A DNA stretch of 39,814 nucleotides from Phenylobacterium sp. (GTDB lineage: Bacteria > Pseudomonadota > Alphaproteobacteria > Caulobacterales > Caulobacteraceae). Positions 24,304 through 32,173 of the stretch are shown here, one piece after another. Below the pieces are notes generated by a model. The model did no database searches. It saw only the letters and a program-made list of their open reading frames with translations, and was not told the origin of the DNA. Location: assembly GCF_030693405.1 (NCBI RefSeq), contig NZ_JAUYAW010000055.1, positions 1 to 39,814 on the forward strand. The letters are read 5' to 3'. A program made the translations under genes and the position numbers. Within the stretch, counting starts at the first letter, position 1. Each line of letters opens with the position of its first letter.

Positions 24304-24321
24304 CTACCTAAGTAGTTTCCC
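24304..24321. promoter_or_regulatory. FixJ-like binding site upstream of fixK
   Basis: CTACCTAAGTAGTTTCCC lies 67-84 bases before the fixK start. The core TAAGTAGTTTCCC closely resembles the FixJ target in the rhizobial fixK promoter as I recall it (TTAAGTAATTTCCC), and it contains a near GTAMGTAG half-site. The match reads on the plus strand although fixK is on the minus strand, so the direction of action is uncertain. Confidence 0.5.
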
Positions 24322-24368
24322 GGATTTGCGGCGTGGCCGTCTTCTGACATCCGATCTGCGGGGCGTCC

Positions 24369-24382
24369 TTGACCCTGGTCAA
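24369..24382. promoter_or_regulatory. Perfect FNR/FixK box
   Basis: TTGAC-CCTG-GTCAA is a complete symmetric match to TTGAY-N4-RTCAA, centred about 56 bases before the oxidoreductase start at 24432. It could also feed back on the divergent fixK gene. Confidence 0.8.
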
Positions 24383-24431
24383 GGCGAGGGGGCGACCTTC
24401 CGTCTCAGTCTGGCCCGCCAGGAGCGCGCCC

Positions 24432-25034
24432 ATGACGACCACCCGAACTGACCGCCGCAGGATCCTGCTGATCAACGGCCACCCCGATCCCCATCCCGAC
24501 CGGCTCTGCTCGGCCCTCGCCACCGCCTATGGCGAAGGGGCGGAAGCCGCGGGCCATCAGGTCAGACGGATCGAGGTGGGCGGGCTGTCCCTGGCGCCCA
24601 TCACCTCGCAGGCGGCTTTCCTGTCGCAGCCGACCCCCGAGGTGGCTGAGATTCAGGACGCGGTCCGCGAGGCCGATCATCTGGTGATGATCTATCCCCT
24701 GTGGCTCGGGGCGCCGCCGGCTGTGTTCAAGGCCTTCCTGGAGCAGGTCTTCCGCTATGGGCTGGCCCTGGCCGCGCCCGGGGAGGCCAAGGGGGTGAAG
24801 GGATTGCTGGGCGGCCGCTCGGCCCGGGTGGTGGTGACCATGGGCATGCCCGGCTTCATCTTCCGTCTTGTGTTCTTCGCCCACGGTCTGAAATGCGTCA
24901 GCCGGGGCCTGCTGTGGATTTCCGGCGTGCGCCCGGTCCGCGAAATGGCCCTGGGGCCGGCGGAATCCCCGAGCCCGGCGCAGCGCTTGAGATGGATCGC
25001 CCGGATGCGTCGCCTGGGAGCGGCGGCGGCCTGA
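24432..25034 (+). CDS. Flavodoxin-like NAD(P)H-dependent oxidoreductase
   Basis: Protein of 200 residues with the flavodoxin-like quinone reductase fold (KefF/MdaB/NQO1 type). LLINGHPDPHPDRLCSALATAY is the N-terminal flavin phosphate loop; VMIYPLWLGAPPAVFKAFLEQVF is the active-site segment; and VVVTMGMPGFIFRLVF is a later flavin-contact strand. Such enzymes reduce quinones or other electrophiles with two electrons. ATG 24432 has AGGAG eight bases upstream. A perfect FNR/FixK box before it makes microaerobic control by FixK very likely. The substrate in this setting is unknown. It ends four bases before the convergent receiver gene. Confidence 0.86.
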   Translation: MTTTRTDRRRILLINGHPDPHPDRLCSALATAYGEGAEAAGHQVRRIEVGGLSLAPITSQAAFLSQPTPEVAEIQDAVREADHLVMIYPLWLGAPPAVFKAFLEQVFRYGLALAAPGEAKGVKGLLGGRSARVVVTMGMPGFIFRLVFFAHGLKCVSRGLLWISGVRPVREMALGPAESPSPAQRLRWIARMRRLGAAAA

Positions 25035-25037
25035 GGC

Positions 25038-25427
25038 TCAGAGCGGGAGGATCCGGTGGATATGGCCAAGGAGAAGGTCGCCCAGCAGGGGCTTCTCCAC
25101 CAGCTGGGCCTGCAGCCGGGCGGCGCGGGCGCGAACCCCTGGAGTCGGATTGCTGGTGATCAGGATGGCCGGCAGGCTGACCTTCCGGTCACGCAGGGTC
25201 TGTAGCACGTCCAGCCCCGACATCCCCGACAGGCGGTAGTCCAGGACGAGGCAGGCGTCGCGATCCGGCAGATCCCGGGCGACCAGCTCTTCCCCCGTGG
25301 CGCAGGATTCCACCCGATAGCCTTCGATTTCCAGGGAGAAGGTCAGAGCCAGGCGCAGGGCGGCGTCGTCGTCCAGAAGGACGACCATGGGCGCCGGGCG
25401 GATCAAGGTGAGCGACTCAGGAAGCAT
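25038..25427 (-). CDS. Single-domain response regulator (possible FixT-like)
   Basis: Stand-alone receiver domain of up to 129 residues with no output domain. The acidic pocket is DDD at 19-21, the phosphoacceptor Asp63 (CLVLDYRLSG), the switch Thr91 (LITSN) and Lys112 (VEKPL). ATG 25427 and ATG 25388 (MVVLLDDD) are both possible starts; neither has a clear ribosome-binding site. It lies downstream of fixJ on the same strand. In Caulobacter a single receiver protein, FixT, inhibits FixL, so this may act as a phosphate sink or FixL inhibitor. It has only two cysteines (Cys42, Cys59), so an iron-sulfur site like that proposed for FixT is doubtful. Confidence 0.85.
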   Translation of the reverse strand: MLPESLTLIRPAPMVVLLDDDAALRLALTFSLEIEGYRVESCATGEELVARDLPDRDACLVLDYRLSGMSGLDVLQTLRDRKVSLPAILITSNPTPGVRARAARLQAQLVEKPLLGDLLLGHIHRILPL

Positions 25428-25522
25428 GGGCCGGGGCTGCAGCGTGCGGGAGCCTCCACCCTAGGGATGGGTCACGTCCCGTCCTTGATCCACCGCAAAC
25501 GCCGACGCTCGCCGGGCGGAGG

Positions 25523-26125
25523 CTAGGGCCTGACCAGCAGCACCATGCGGATCAGTTCCGACAGTCCCCGGGCGCCGGTCTTGGACATCACATTGGCCCG
25601 ATAGACCTCAACGGTCCTGGGACTGATTCCCAATTCGTGGGCGATGACCTTGTTGAGCTTGCCCTCCACCACGCCATCGAGCACTTCGTGTTCCCGGGGG
25701 GATAGGCTGTCGAGCACCGCGCGGACCCGTTCCCGCTCGGGGTCGGCGGTGGTCTCGGCGGCCGGAGACTGCGCCGAGCGGATCGCCGCCAGAAGGGTCT
25801 CTTCCTCAAAGGGCTTCTCGAGAAAGTCCACGACGCCGGCCTTCATGGCCTCCACCGCCAGGGGCACATCTCCATGGCCGGTGATCATGATGACGGGATA
25901 GGCGCAGCCCCGCGTCTTCAACCGGCGCACCAGGTCGAGGCCGGTCATGCCCGGCATGCGGATGTCGGTCACAATGACGCCGGCCGCGACGGCCTCGAGG
26001 GCGTCCAGGAAGGCCTGTGCTGAATCATAGGTGCAGGCGGTCAGGCCGGCGGTGTCCAGGAGGAAGGCGAGGGAGTCCCGCATCGCCTCGTCATCATCGA
26101 TCACATGAACCACAGACTCAGTCAT
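25523..26125 (-). CDS. fixJ: Two-component response regulator FixJ
   Basis: Protein of 200 residues with a receiver domain and a LuxR-type helix-turn-helix. The receiver shows DDDE at 10-13, phosphoacceptor Asp54 (IVTDIRMPG) and Lys in LEKPFEEE. The DNA-binding domain has [15 protein letters not shown] followed by [28 protein letters not shown], very like rhizobial FixJ. The start at 26125 overlaps the end of fixL by eight bases. Phosphorylated FixJ should activate fixK. Sequence open further upstream overlaps fixL and is not conserved. Confidence 0.95.
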   Translation of the reverse strand: MTESVVHVIDDDEAMRDSLAFLLDTAGLTACTYDSAQAFLDALEAVAAGVIVTDIRMPGMTGLDLVRRLKTRGCAYPVIMITGHGDVPLAVEAMKAGVVDFLEKPFEEETLLAAIRSAQSPAAETTADPERERVRAVLDSLSPREHEVLDGVVEGKLNKVIAHELGISPRTVEVYRANVMSKTGARGLSELIRMVLLVRP

Positions 26126-27611
26126 CGGACTCCAAATCCTCACGCCGCACGGCCCGCAGGGTGAAGCGGAAGATCGTGCCCCCGCCTGGATTGGGCTCAG
26201 CCCAGATCCTGCCCCCGTGCGCCTCAACGATCGTTCGCGAGATCGACAGCCCGACACCCATACCTTGCGGCTTGGTGGTGACGAAAGGCTGGAACAGCTG
26301 ATCGATCATCTCAGGGGCGATGCCTGGGCCGGTATCGGTGACCACCACCTCGACCATATCCTCGGCTGCTGGCCGTGTGGCGACCGTCAGCTCCCGCCGC
26401 GGCGAGGCCTCCATCGCGTCAATGGCGTTGCGCATGAGGTTGAGCAGCACCTGCTGGACCTGGACCTTGTCGGCCAGGACAAGGGCGAGCTGATGGTCCA
26501 GCCGGAACTCCAGCCGCACGCCGCGTTCCTTGGCCCCGATCATGGCCAGGGCGCCGGCCTCCTCCAGAAGCTGGGGCAGATTCTCGATGCGACGGTCCGA
26601 CTCGCCCTTGGACACGAAGTCGCGCAGCCGACGGATGATGTGACCGGCGCGCAGGGCCTGTTCCGTGGCGCTGGACAGGGCGCCCTTGATCTTGTCCCGG
26701 TCAAGGGCCGGCGCATCCAGCAGGCGCTCAGAGCCCTTCATGTAGTTGGCGATGGCCGACAGGGGCTGGTTCAGCTCATGGGCCAGCGCCGAGGCCATCT
26801 CGCCGAGGGCCGTCAGCCGCGAGACGTGGACCAGCTCCGATTGCAGGTCCTGCACCCGTCGTTCGGTGCTCTGGCGCTCGGTGAGGTCGCGGACAAAACC
26901 GGTGAAGAACCGCTTGCCCGAGGTTTCCATCTCCCCCACGGCCAGTTCCATCGGGAAGGTGGAGCCGTCCTTGCGGGCCCCGACCACGACCCGGCCGATC
27001 CCGATGATCCGGCGTTCGCCGGTCTGCATGTAGCGTTGCAGATAGGAGTCATGCTGTTCCCGGTAGGGGCTTGGCATCAGCACCGAGACGTTGCGGCCCA
27101 CGGCCTCGTCGGCCCGCAGGCCAAACAGGCGTTCCGCCGCGACGCTGAACGAGCGCATCACCCCATGGTCGTCGATGACGATCATGGCGTCCGGTACGGT
27201 TTCCAGGATCGAGCGGAGCCGGGCCTCGCTCTCGGCCAGGTGCAGGATCGCCTGGGCGCCCTCAAGCGTGCGTCGCTGAAGGTGATGGCCCGCCGCGGCG
27301 ATGGCCAGGCCGCTGATGACGAATAGCAGGCTGTCCACCTGATTGGCCGCGCCTGCGAAGGCCGCGTGTCCGCCGAGCAGCCAGACGCAGGCCATCCCGG
27401 CCAGAGTCGCGAGCAGCGCAGCCCCCGCGCCGCCCATCAGTCCCCCGACCACAGCGGCGGGCAGAAAGATCAGATAGACCGTCCGCTCGCCCACCAGGGG
27501 CAGGATCGCGACATAGAGGGCCGCCGACAGGGCAGTGGCCCCGGCGGCCCACAGATAGCCGGCCCAGGCGGGCCTCCGAGCTGCGACGCTTTGCCAGGTC
27601 AGCCAATGCAT
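26118..27611 (-). CDS. fixL: Oxygen-sensing histidine kinase FixL
   Basis: Membrane kinase of 497 residues. Three or four helices fill residues 15-108. The heme PAS domain (about 125-245) matches FixL: His187 in [10 protein letters not shown] is the heme ligand (His200 in Bradyrhizobium), and Arg207 in [11 protein letters not shown] is the gas-signalling Arg220. The kinase core has the phospho-His278 in [11 protein letters not shown], the N box LMRNAID, and G boxes [10 protein letters not shown] and GMGVGLSIS. Heme-bound O2 shuts the kinase off; low O2 allows phosphotransfer to FixJ. Unlike Bradyrhizobium FixL it is membrane-bound, as in Sinorhizobium and Caulobacter. The start at 27611 has only a weak ribosome-binding site. 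Confidence 0.95.
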   Translation of the reverse strand: MHWLTWQSVAARRPAWAGYLWAAGATALSAALYVAILPLVGERTVYLIFLPAAVVGGLMGGAGAALLATLAGMACVWLLGGHAAFAGAANQVDSLLFVISGLAIAAAGHHLQRRTLEGAQAILHLAESEARLRSILETVPDAMIVIDDHGVMRSFSVAAERLFGLRADEAVGRNVSVLMPSPYREQHDSYLQRYMQTGERRIIGIGRVVVGARKDGSTFPMELAVGEMETSGKRFFTGFVRDLTERQSTERRVQDLQSELVHVSRLTALGEMASALAHELNQPLSAIANYMKGSERLLDAPALDRDKIKGALSSATEQALRAGHIIRRLRDFVSKGESDRRIENLPQLLEEAGALAMIGAKERGVRLEFRLDHQLALVLADKVQVQQVLLNLMRNAIDAMEASPRRELTVATRPAAEDMVEVVVTDTGPGIAPEMIDQLFQPFVTTKPQGMGVGLSISRTIVEAHGGRIWAEPNPGGGTIFRFTLRAVRREDLESDD

Positions 27612-27730
27612 GGAGACATGCGGTAGAAGGGGGCGCGGCGCTTGGCAAGCTTATGGGGTAAGGCTGCCGGTGAGGTCAGGTAGGTCGGCGCCGCCAGACC
27701 CGCGCGACAGGGGCGGAGGGGGCATCATCC

Positions 27731-28354
27731 GTGGACGATTTCAGATGGGCGTCCTTCCTGTTGGCGGCGGTGTTGATCGAACTGACGCCGGGGCCGAACA
27801 TGGGCTACCTGGCGCTGGTCAGCGCGCGGCGCGGGTGGTCGGCCGGTCTTCTGACACTGCTCGGGGTGACCCTAGGACTCGCCGCCCACATGGTGGCGGC
27901 CGCCGCGGGCCTGTCGCAATTGGCGGTGGCTCAGCCGGTGCTCTACCAGGCGCTTCGCTGGGGTGGGGTCGCCTATCTGCTCTGGCTGGCCTGGGACACC
28001 TGGCGGGGGCCCGGAGCGTCGTCGGAGGTCGAGGATCTGTCGCTCGGCGATTGGCGGGATGTGCGGCGAGGCTTCCTTACCAATGTCCTCAATCCCAAGG
28101 CGCTGATCTTCTATGTGGCCGTGCTGCCGAGTTTTGCGCCGCCGCAGACCGACAGCCCGCTCAGGGCCTTTCTGACGCTGGGCGGCATCCATCTGAGCGC
28201 CTCGGTGGTGATCCACGTCGCCATCGTCGCCCTTGGCGCGCGGGCCTATGGATGGGTCGCCAAAGCCGACCGGGCGCCCCAGGTGCAGGCGGCCTTCGCC
28301 CTTGGGCTTGTGGCGGTAGCGGGCTGGGTGGCCTGGAGCACCCGGGGCGGTTAG
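27731..28354 (+). CDS. LysE/RhtB-family exporter
   Basis: Membrane protein of 207 residues with about six hydrophobic segments. IELTPGPNMGYLALVSARRG is the family signature near the N-terminus, and FLTNVLNPKALIFYVAVLP is the second conserved helix. The family exports amino acids, homoserine lactones or related small molecules. The start is GTG at 27731, with GGAGGGGG a few bases upstream. It is divergent from fixL and no regulator of the LysG type is nearby. The exported compound is unknown. Confidence 0.9.
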   Translation: MDDFRWASFLLAAVLIELTPGPNMGYLALVSARRGWSAGLLTLLGVTLGLAAHMVAAAAGLSQLAVAQPVLYQALRWGGVAYLLWLAWDTWRGPGASSEVEDLSLGDWRDVRRGFLTNVLNPKALIFYVAVLPSFAPPQTDSPLRAFLTLGGIHLSASVVIHVAIVALGARAYGWVAKADRAPQVQAAFALGLVAVAGWVAWSTRGG

Positions 28355-28364
28355 GGCGCGCAGG

Positions 28365-28469
28365 CTAGCGCTTGCCGCCGTTCGACCAGTTGCTCACGGC
28401 GAACAGGGTGAAGGCGAAGGCGCCGAAGGTGGCGAGCACCAGGCCCAGGTAAAGATCGTGCGCAGTCAT
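28365..28469 (-). CDS. 34-residue single-span membrane protein
   Basis: Small gene not previously grouped with a family I recognise. The protein begins MTAHDLYLGLVLATFGAFAF, continues TLFAVSNW and ends SNGGKR. It has one membrane helix of about 20 residues and a short positive tail. A strong ribosome-binding site, GAGAGGAG, sits seven bases before the ATG on the minus strand, and the codons end mostly in G or C like those of the neighbours, so I believe it is translated. Size and shape recall small oxidase subunits such as CydX, and it lies by fixL and a cytochrome c, but no shared motif proves that role. It ends 10 bases after the convergent LysE gene. Confidence 0.7.
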   Translation of the reverse strand: MTAHDLYLGLVLATFGAFAFTLFAVSNWSNGGKR

Positions 28470-28538
28470 GATGTTGCTCCTCTCTGACGGGATGGAGGAT
28501 CAGGGCGGAGAGCTTGAGGGAAAATTCCGGTCTGGCGC

Positions 28539-28546
28539 CTAGGTAG
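28539..28546. promoter_or_regulatory. Possible FixJ half-site
   Basis: CTAGGTAG resembles the FixJ half-site GTAMGTAG and the minus-strand reading of the site before fixK (TTAGGTAG). It is about 70-80 bases from both the small membrane protein start (28469, minus) and the cytochrome c start (28622, plus). The match is short and could be chance. Confidence 0.25.
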
Positions 28547-28621
28547 GATTACGGAGGCGGTGGGGTGGCCATGGCTCAACTAGGATAGAAGGGTTGGGCG
28601 ACCACACTGCGGAGACCGGCC

Positions 28622-29011
28622 ATGCGCGACATCCTCATCATCCTGAGCCTTGCTGGCGCGCTCGCCTCCTGCGCCACCCCGCAGCTGGGACCGCCGCCGC
28701 AGCCCCTGAGCCCGGCCGCGGAGCGCGGACTCCAGTTCGTCACGCGATCCTGTGGGGGGTGTCACGCCGTCGGCTACAGCGGCCATAGCGCCAATGCGGT
28801 GGCACCGCCCTTCGCCAGCGTGCGCATGCGCCACACGGCCATCGGCCTGGAACGGTCCTTGGCGCAGATTGCGCGGGAAGGGCATGGGGAGATGCCCCCC
28901 ATCTACATGACCGCCGCCGAGATGCAGGACATCGTCGCCTACATCGAGTCCCTGGAGCCTGTGGCCGAGGGGCCGGGGCATGGCCCGGCGACCCACAAGG
29001 CGGCACTCTAG
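28622..29011 (+). CDS. Class I c-type cytochrome, lipoprotein
   Basis: Protein of 129 residues. A lipobox LASC puts the lipidated cysteine at 17, so the protein is membrane-anchored on the periplasmic side. The heme motif is CGGCH at 44-48, and MPPIYM around residue 100 supplies the axial Met. The end is rich in His, Gly and Ala (GPGHGPATHKAAL). It would act as an electron shuttle. GGAG lies eight bases before the ATG. Its stop overlaps the convergent fusion gene stop within CTAG. Partner enzymes are unknown. Confidence 0.9.
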   Translation: MRDILIILSLAGALASCATPQLGPPPQPLSPAAERGLQFVTRSCGGCHAVGYSGHSANAVAPPFASVRMRHTAIGLERSLAQIAREGHGEMPPIYMTAAEMQDIVAYIESLEPVAEGPGHGPATHKAAL

Positions 29012-31488
29012 AGAATCCAGCGGCTCCAGTCGCCATAACGCGCCCGCACCGGTCCCCGGCGGATCGCCAGGGCGATGAGGGCCAGGCCCGCAGCGACGCC
29101 CGCGGCGGTGTGAAGGGTTGAACTCTCGAACGTAAAGGCGCTGACCGCCAGGGCGACGCCCAGCACCGGCAGGGCGAGCCTGGCCGTGCGGGTCACTTCG
29201 GCCGCGGCGATCGAGACGACCGTCAGCACCAGGGCGCCGATCAGATGGTCGGCGTTCGCCGCCGCGCCCTCCGCGCCCAGGGTGAGCCTGCTGAACATCA
29301 GCCAGATCCCGATGAGCGCAGCCAGGGCGAGATTCCAGGGCAGGTTCACGCCGCCACTGGCCATGTCACGCAGGATGGCGGGGGCGGGACGGGCGAACTC
29401 ATCGGTCTCGGCCTCGACCTCGCCGTCGTCGGTGTCGCCGACCAGGAGGGTGCGCAGGATCGGATGGCCGGCCCGCTTGCGCCGCGCCAGGAACTGCAGG
29501 CTCGCGAGCAGTTCATCCATCGCATAGGGCACCTGCAGCAGCATGGCCGCCGCGCCGATCAGGCACAGGGTGCACCAGGTCCCGATGACGATGGGCTGGA
29601 TGATGATGAAGGCGATGGAGACGACGCCCAGCGGCACGATCATCAGGCCAAAGGCGATGACCAGCCAGGGCATGGTCCGCCAGCGACGGCGCGACCCGAT
29701 CAGGCCGGTGACGATTTCCAGGGCGTAGACCAGGGCGCCCACCGCCGCGTCGGGGATCGGCCAGGCCTTGGAGACGTCGGAGGTGATGATCTCCTCGGTC
29801 CCATTGCGGGGATCGGGGCCGCCCGGAAAGAAAGGCTCCCAGACCCTGTCGATGTGGCCGAGCTGGTAGGCCGACAGGGTGAGCGAGACAAACAGGCCGA
29901 CCAGGGCCAGGACAATGATCGGGACGCGCTGAGTCCAGTCCGAAGGATTGTAGCGCCAGCCCGGCGGGGTCATGGGTCCGGCAAGCTCGGCCGCGGGCGT
30001 GACGCCGGGGTCGGGGCGCAGGCCCACCGCAAGCCCCATGGTGAGCCCCCCGACCAGAATTCCATTCAGGAAGGCCGCGGAAGAGGGCGTCCAGAAGAGG
30101 ATCGGGGCGAACATGATCCACAGGCCGAGCGCGGCCGCGGCCCAGCGCGCCAGCCAGAGCCTGGCGCTCAGCGACAGGGCGCCGAGGATCATGAGGGCCA
30201 GGCCAGAGACGACCTGGCTGGTCATGAGGCGGCCGTCATCCAGCCCCATGGCCGGCATGGTGGCCACCAGCCAGGCGCCGAGCGCCATGACGCTCATCTG
30301 GGCCCAGCGCTGTCGGCTGTGCGCCTCGCCATAGGCCTGTTCGTGGCGCTGTCGAGCGTCCTCCGGGTCGAGGTCGGCGTCCTGGGCGTCGCTCATCCAG
30401 GCGGGGAGGGGAACCCCGTTCGCCTTGTGCCATCCCTCGGGATCTTCGGTCAGCGAGGCCACCAGGGCCGGCAACTCGTCGCGCAGATGGTGGCGCGGAC
30501 GCCAGCCGAGCAGGTCGGCGGCCCGGCCGATATCGAGGGCGTAGTGGTCGTCGGCCATTCGCACCATGAAGGGACGGATGAACGGCTTTTCGCCCTGGTC
30601 CAGGGCGTCGGGGATGATCGGCTCAAGCTTCTCCTGCGCCCAGGCCCCCAGGGCGGCCACGGGCTTTGGCGCCTGGAAGGTGGCCCAGTCCTCCCCATGG
30701 ATGAGCTGGCCAATCTGATCCTGCAGATCCTGGTAGGAGACCGCGTCAGCCTCGCCGATCAGGATCGCCGCGTGGGCGGGAAGGCTGTCGCGCCGGTCCA
30801 CGGCGCGCACGAAGGCGTCCACCATGTCGTCCTTGTGCAGCATCGACTGCCCGACATCGGTGTCGCCGGAATAGAGGTGGCTTTCGAAGTCCCGCCCATA
30901 GATCCGCGCGATCTGCTGCGAAAGGGTCGGGACAGCGGCCGTGTCGTCATAGACCCCCGCCAGACGCAGCAGGAGGTAAGGGATCTTTCCGGCGCGCTCG
31001 GCGACGGCGGTTTCGGCTTTCGCCTTGGACTGAGGATAGATCCAGCGCGGATCCAGGGGCTGGGTCTCATCAATGCGCTCGCCGGGGCTGACCGGGGCAT
31101 GGACCAGCATGGTGCTGGCATAGATGAACTGCTCGACCTGGAAGGCCTGCAGACCGTCCAGCAGGTGTCGGGTCCCCTCGACATTCAGCGTCTCGTAGAG
31201 AGCGTGGTCCTCGCCAGAGAAGTCGAAATAGGCCGCGAGATGGATGACGCTGGCCAGGTGGCCGCCATGATCGCGTCGGACCTGCTGGAGCGCCGCCTTG
31301 ACCGAATCCCTGTCCGTCAGGTCCGCGGCGATCAGCGGATAGTCGCGGGGCGCGGCCTCAAGATCCAGGCCGACGATCCGGTAGCGTTCGGACAGACCCG
31401 CGGCCAGGGTGGCCCCGAGATTGCCAGCTGCGCCGGTGATCAGGACAAGCGGCTTGGGCTCGGCGGTCACAGCATCCGTTTGCGACAT
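29008..31488 (-). CDS. SDR-SPW-VKOR fusion membrane protein
   Basis: Unusual protein of 826 residues made of several domains. Residues 12-345 are an extended SDR (NAD-dependent epimerase type): GAAGNLG at 19-25 binds the dinucleotide and Tyr151-x3-Lys155 (YPQSK) is the catalytic pair. Residues about 395-490 form four helices like an SPW repeat (GAWLVATMP, GLWIMFAPILFW). Residues about 515-660 look like a vitamin K epoxide reductase domain, with the redox pair Cys639-x2-Cys642 (GTWCTLCLIG). Residues 715-810 are a second SPW-like segment (GIWLMFSRL). The two loop cysteines normal in VKOR proteins are absent, because the only cysteines in that domain are 639 and 642. It may link quinone redox chemistry to modification of a sugar or lipid, but this is speculation. 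It precedes a small membrane protein on the same strand by two bases. Confidence 0.85.
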   Translation of the reverse strand: MSQTDAVTAEPKPLVLITGAAGNLGATLAAGLSERYRIVGLDLEAAPRDYPLIAADLTDRDSVKAALQQVRRDHGGHLASVIHLAAYFDFSGEDHALYETLNVEGTRHLLDGLQAFQVEQFIYASTMLVHAPVSPGERIDETQPLDPRWIYPQSKAKAETAVAERAGKIPYLLLRLAGVYDDTAAVPTLSQQIARIYGRDFESHLYSGDTDVGQSMLHKDDMVDAFVRAVDRRDSLPAHAAILIGEADAVSYQDLQDQIGQLIHGEDWATFQAPKPVAALGAWAQEKLEPIIPDALDQGEKPFIRPFMVRMADDHYALDIGRAADLLGWRPRHHLRDELPALVASLTEDPEGWHKANGVPLPAWMSDAQDADLDPEDARQRHEQAYGEAHSRQRWAQMSVMALGAWLVATMPAMGLDDGRLMTSQVVSGLALMILGALSLSARLWLARWAAAALGLWIMFAPILFWTPSSAAFLNGILVGGLTMGLAVGLRPDPGVTPAAELAGPMTPPGWRYNPSDWTQRVPIIVLALVGLFVSLTLSAYQLGHIDRVWEPFFPGGPDPRNGTEEIITSDVSKAWPIPDAAVGALVYALEIVTGLIGSRRRWRTMPWLVIAFGLMIVPLGVVSIAFIIIQPIVIGTWCTLCLIGAAAMLLQVPYAMDELLASLQFLARRKRAGHPILRTLLVGDTDDGEVEAETDEFARPAPAILRDMASGGVNLPWNLALAALIGIWLMFSRLTLGAEGAAANADHLIGALVLTVVSIAAAEVTRTARLALPVLGVALAVSAFTFESSTLHTAAGVAAGLALIALAIRRGPVRARYGDWSRWIL

Positions 31489-31490
31489 GC

Positions 31491-31763
31491 TCAGAAGGTC
31501 AGCAGGGCCGCGACAACCACAGCGGCCAGCATGAGCGCCGCGGCGATCGCCCAGACCGTGGGTGGCAGGACCAGACCGGGCGCCTGCGGGTCGGGCCGGG
31601 TGGGCATGGGCGAGCGGCTCGTCCCCGGATCTGGCCGCGCCGCGTGGGCCCCGCCGGCTTCAGCGTCGGCCGAGGCCGGGGCCGCCCCTGGATCGAACAC
31701 CGGTTCAGCGCTGTTGGGGCGCTCGCGCCACTGATCGTCCTTGGTCTGCAGCGGATGGGTCAT
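31491..31763 (-). CDS. Small membrane protein, unknown function
   Basis: Protein of 90 residues: a polar, Pro/Ala-rich N-terminal 65 residues, then one C-terminal helix (PPTVWAIAAALMLAAVVVAALLTF). This is the form of a tail-anchored protein with the N-terminus in the cytoplasm. I do not recognise a family. ATG 31763 is chosen because the sequence upstream looks non-coding; the ribosome-binding site is weak. The stop is two bases before the start of the SDR-SPW-VKOR gene, so the two are probably cotranscribed and may act together. Confidence 0.65.
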   Translation of the reverse strand: MTHPLQTKDDQWRERPNSAEPVFDPGAAPASADAEAGGAHAARPDPGTSRSPMPTRPDPQAPGLVLPPTVWAIAAALMLAAVVVAALLTF

Positions 31764-31782
31764 GGGGTGAGAACCCCGATGG

Positions 31783-32043
31783 TCAGACGAGGTTCCCCGC
31801 CGGGTCGTCGTGCTCCTCGCCGGCATGATGTTCAGAACGACCCGAGGCCTCAGCAGATGAAAACACCTCCTCCTGGCCGTCGTCCTGCAGGCCGGCGCGG
31901 GCCGCCGACACGTCCTGCTCAGCCTGCGCCAGCACGAGACGCAGGGCGGCGGCTTCGTCCTCAGCCTCGACGACCGCCCGGCGGAGGGGCGCGGCGTCGG
32001 GGCGGGTCCCCAGTCGGACTTCGATCACCCATGGGGTGGGCAT
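31783..32043 (-). CDS. Small acidic protein, unknown function
   Basis: Protein of 86 residues starting MPTPWVIEVRLGTRPDAAPL. The N-terminal part looks like a beta strand followed by an Ala/Glu-rich helix (VVEAEDEAAALRLVLAQAEQD); the end is rich in Glu, Asp and His. No family recognised. The start at 32043 is well supported by AAGGAG eight bases upstream. A terminator lies between it and the cold shock gene. It is followed by the small membrane protein gene 19 bases on, on the same strand, so it may head that operon. Confidence 0.65.
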   Translation of the reverse strand: MPTPWVIEVRLGTRPDAAPLRRAVVEAEDEAAALRLVLAQAEQDVSAARAGLQDDGQEEVFSSAEASGRSEHHAGEEHDDPAGNLV

Positions 32044-32116
32044 GGCGGACTCCTTCAAAACACAGGCGCTGAACGAGTGAGACCGCAGACCGCTCCGCCG
32101 ACCGGCCGCAAGCATG

Positions 32117-32150
32117 AAAAAAGGGCCGGCGCGGACGCCGACCCTTTTTT
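32117..32150. terminator. Bidirectional rho-independent terminator
   Basis: An A6 run, stem GGGCCGGCG (32123-32131), 4-base loop, stem CGCCGACCC (32136-32144) with one mismatch, and a T6 run. It fits a terminator for the cold shock gene on the minus strand, and would also work on the plus strand. Confidence 0.85.
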
Positions 32151-32173
32151 CGTTCAGACAAGCCTGAAGCGGT

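Noticed and set aside
25485..25498. TTGATCCACCGCAA upstream of the receiver gene as an FNR/FixK box
   Set aside because: Only one half-site is intact, so I mention it only as a weak hint under the receiver finding and do not list it as a site.
29245..31734. An 829-codon open frame on the plus strand, antisense to the SDR-SPW-VKOR gene
   Set aside because: The translation is a low-complexity mix of Gly, Gln, Arg, His and Asp with no motif, as expected opposite a GC-rich gene; the minus-strand frame has clear domains.
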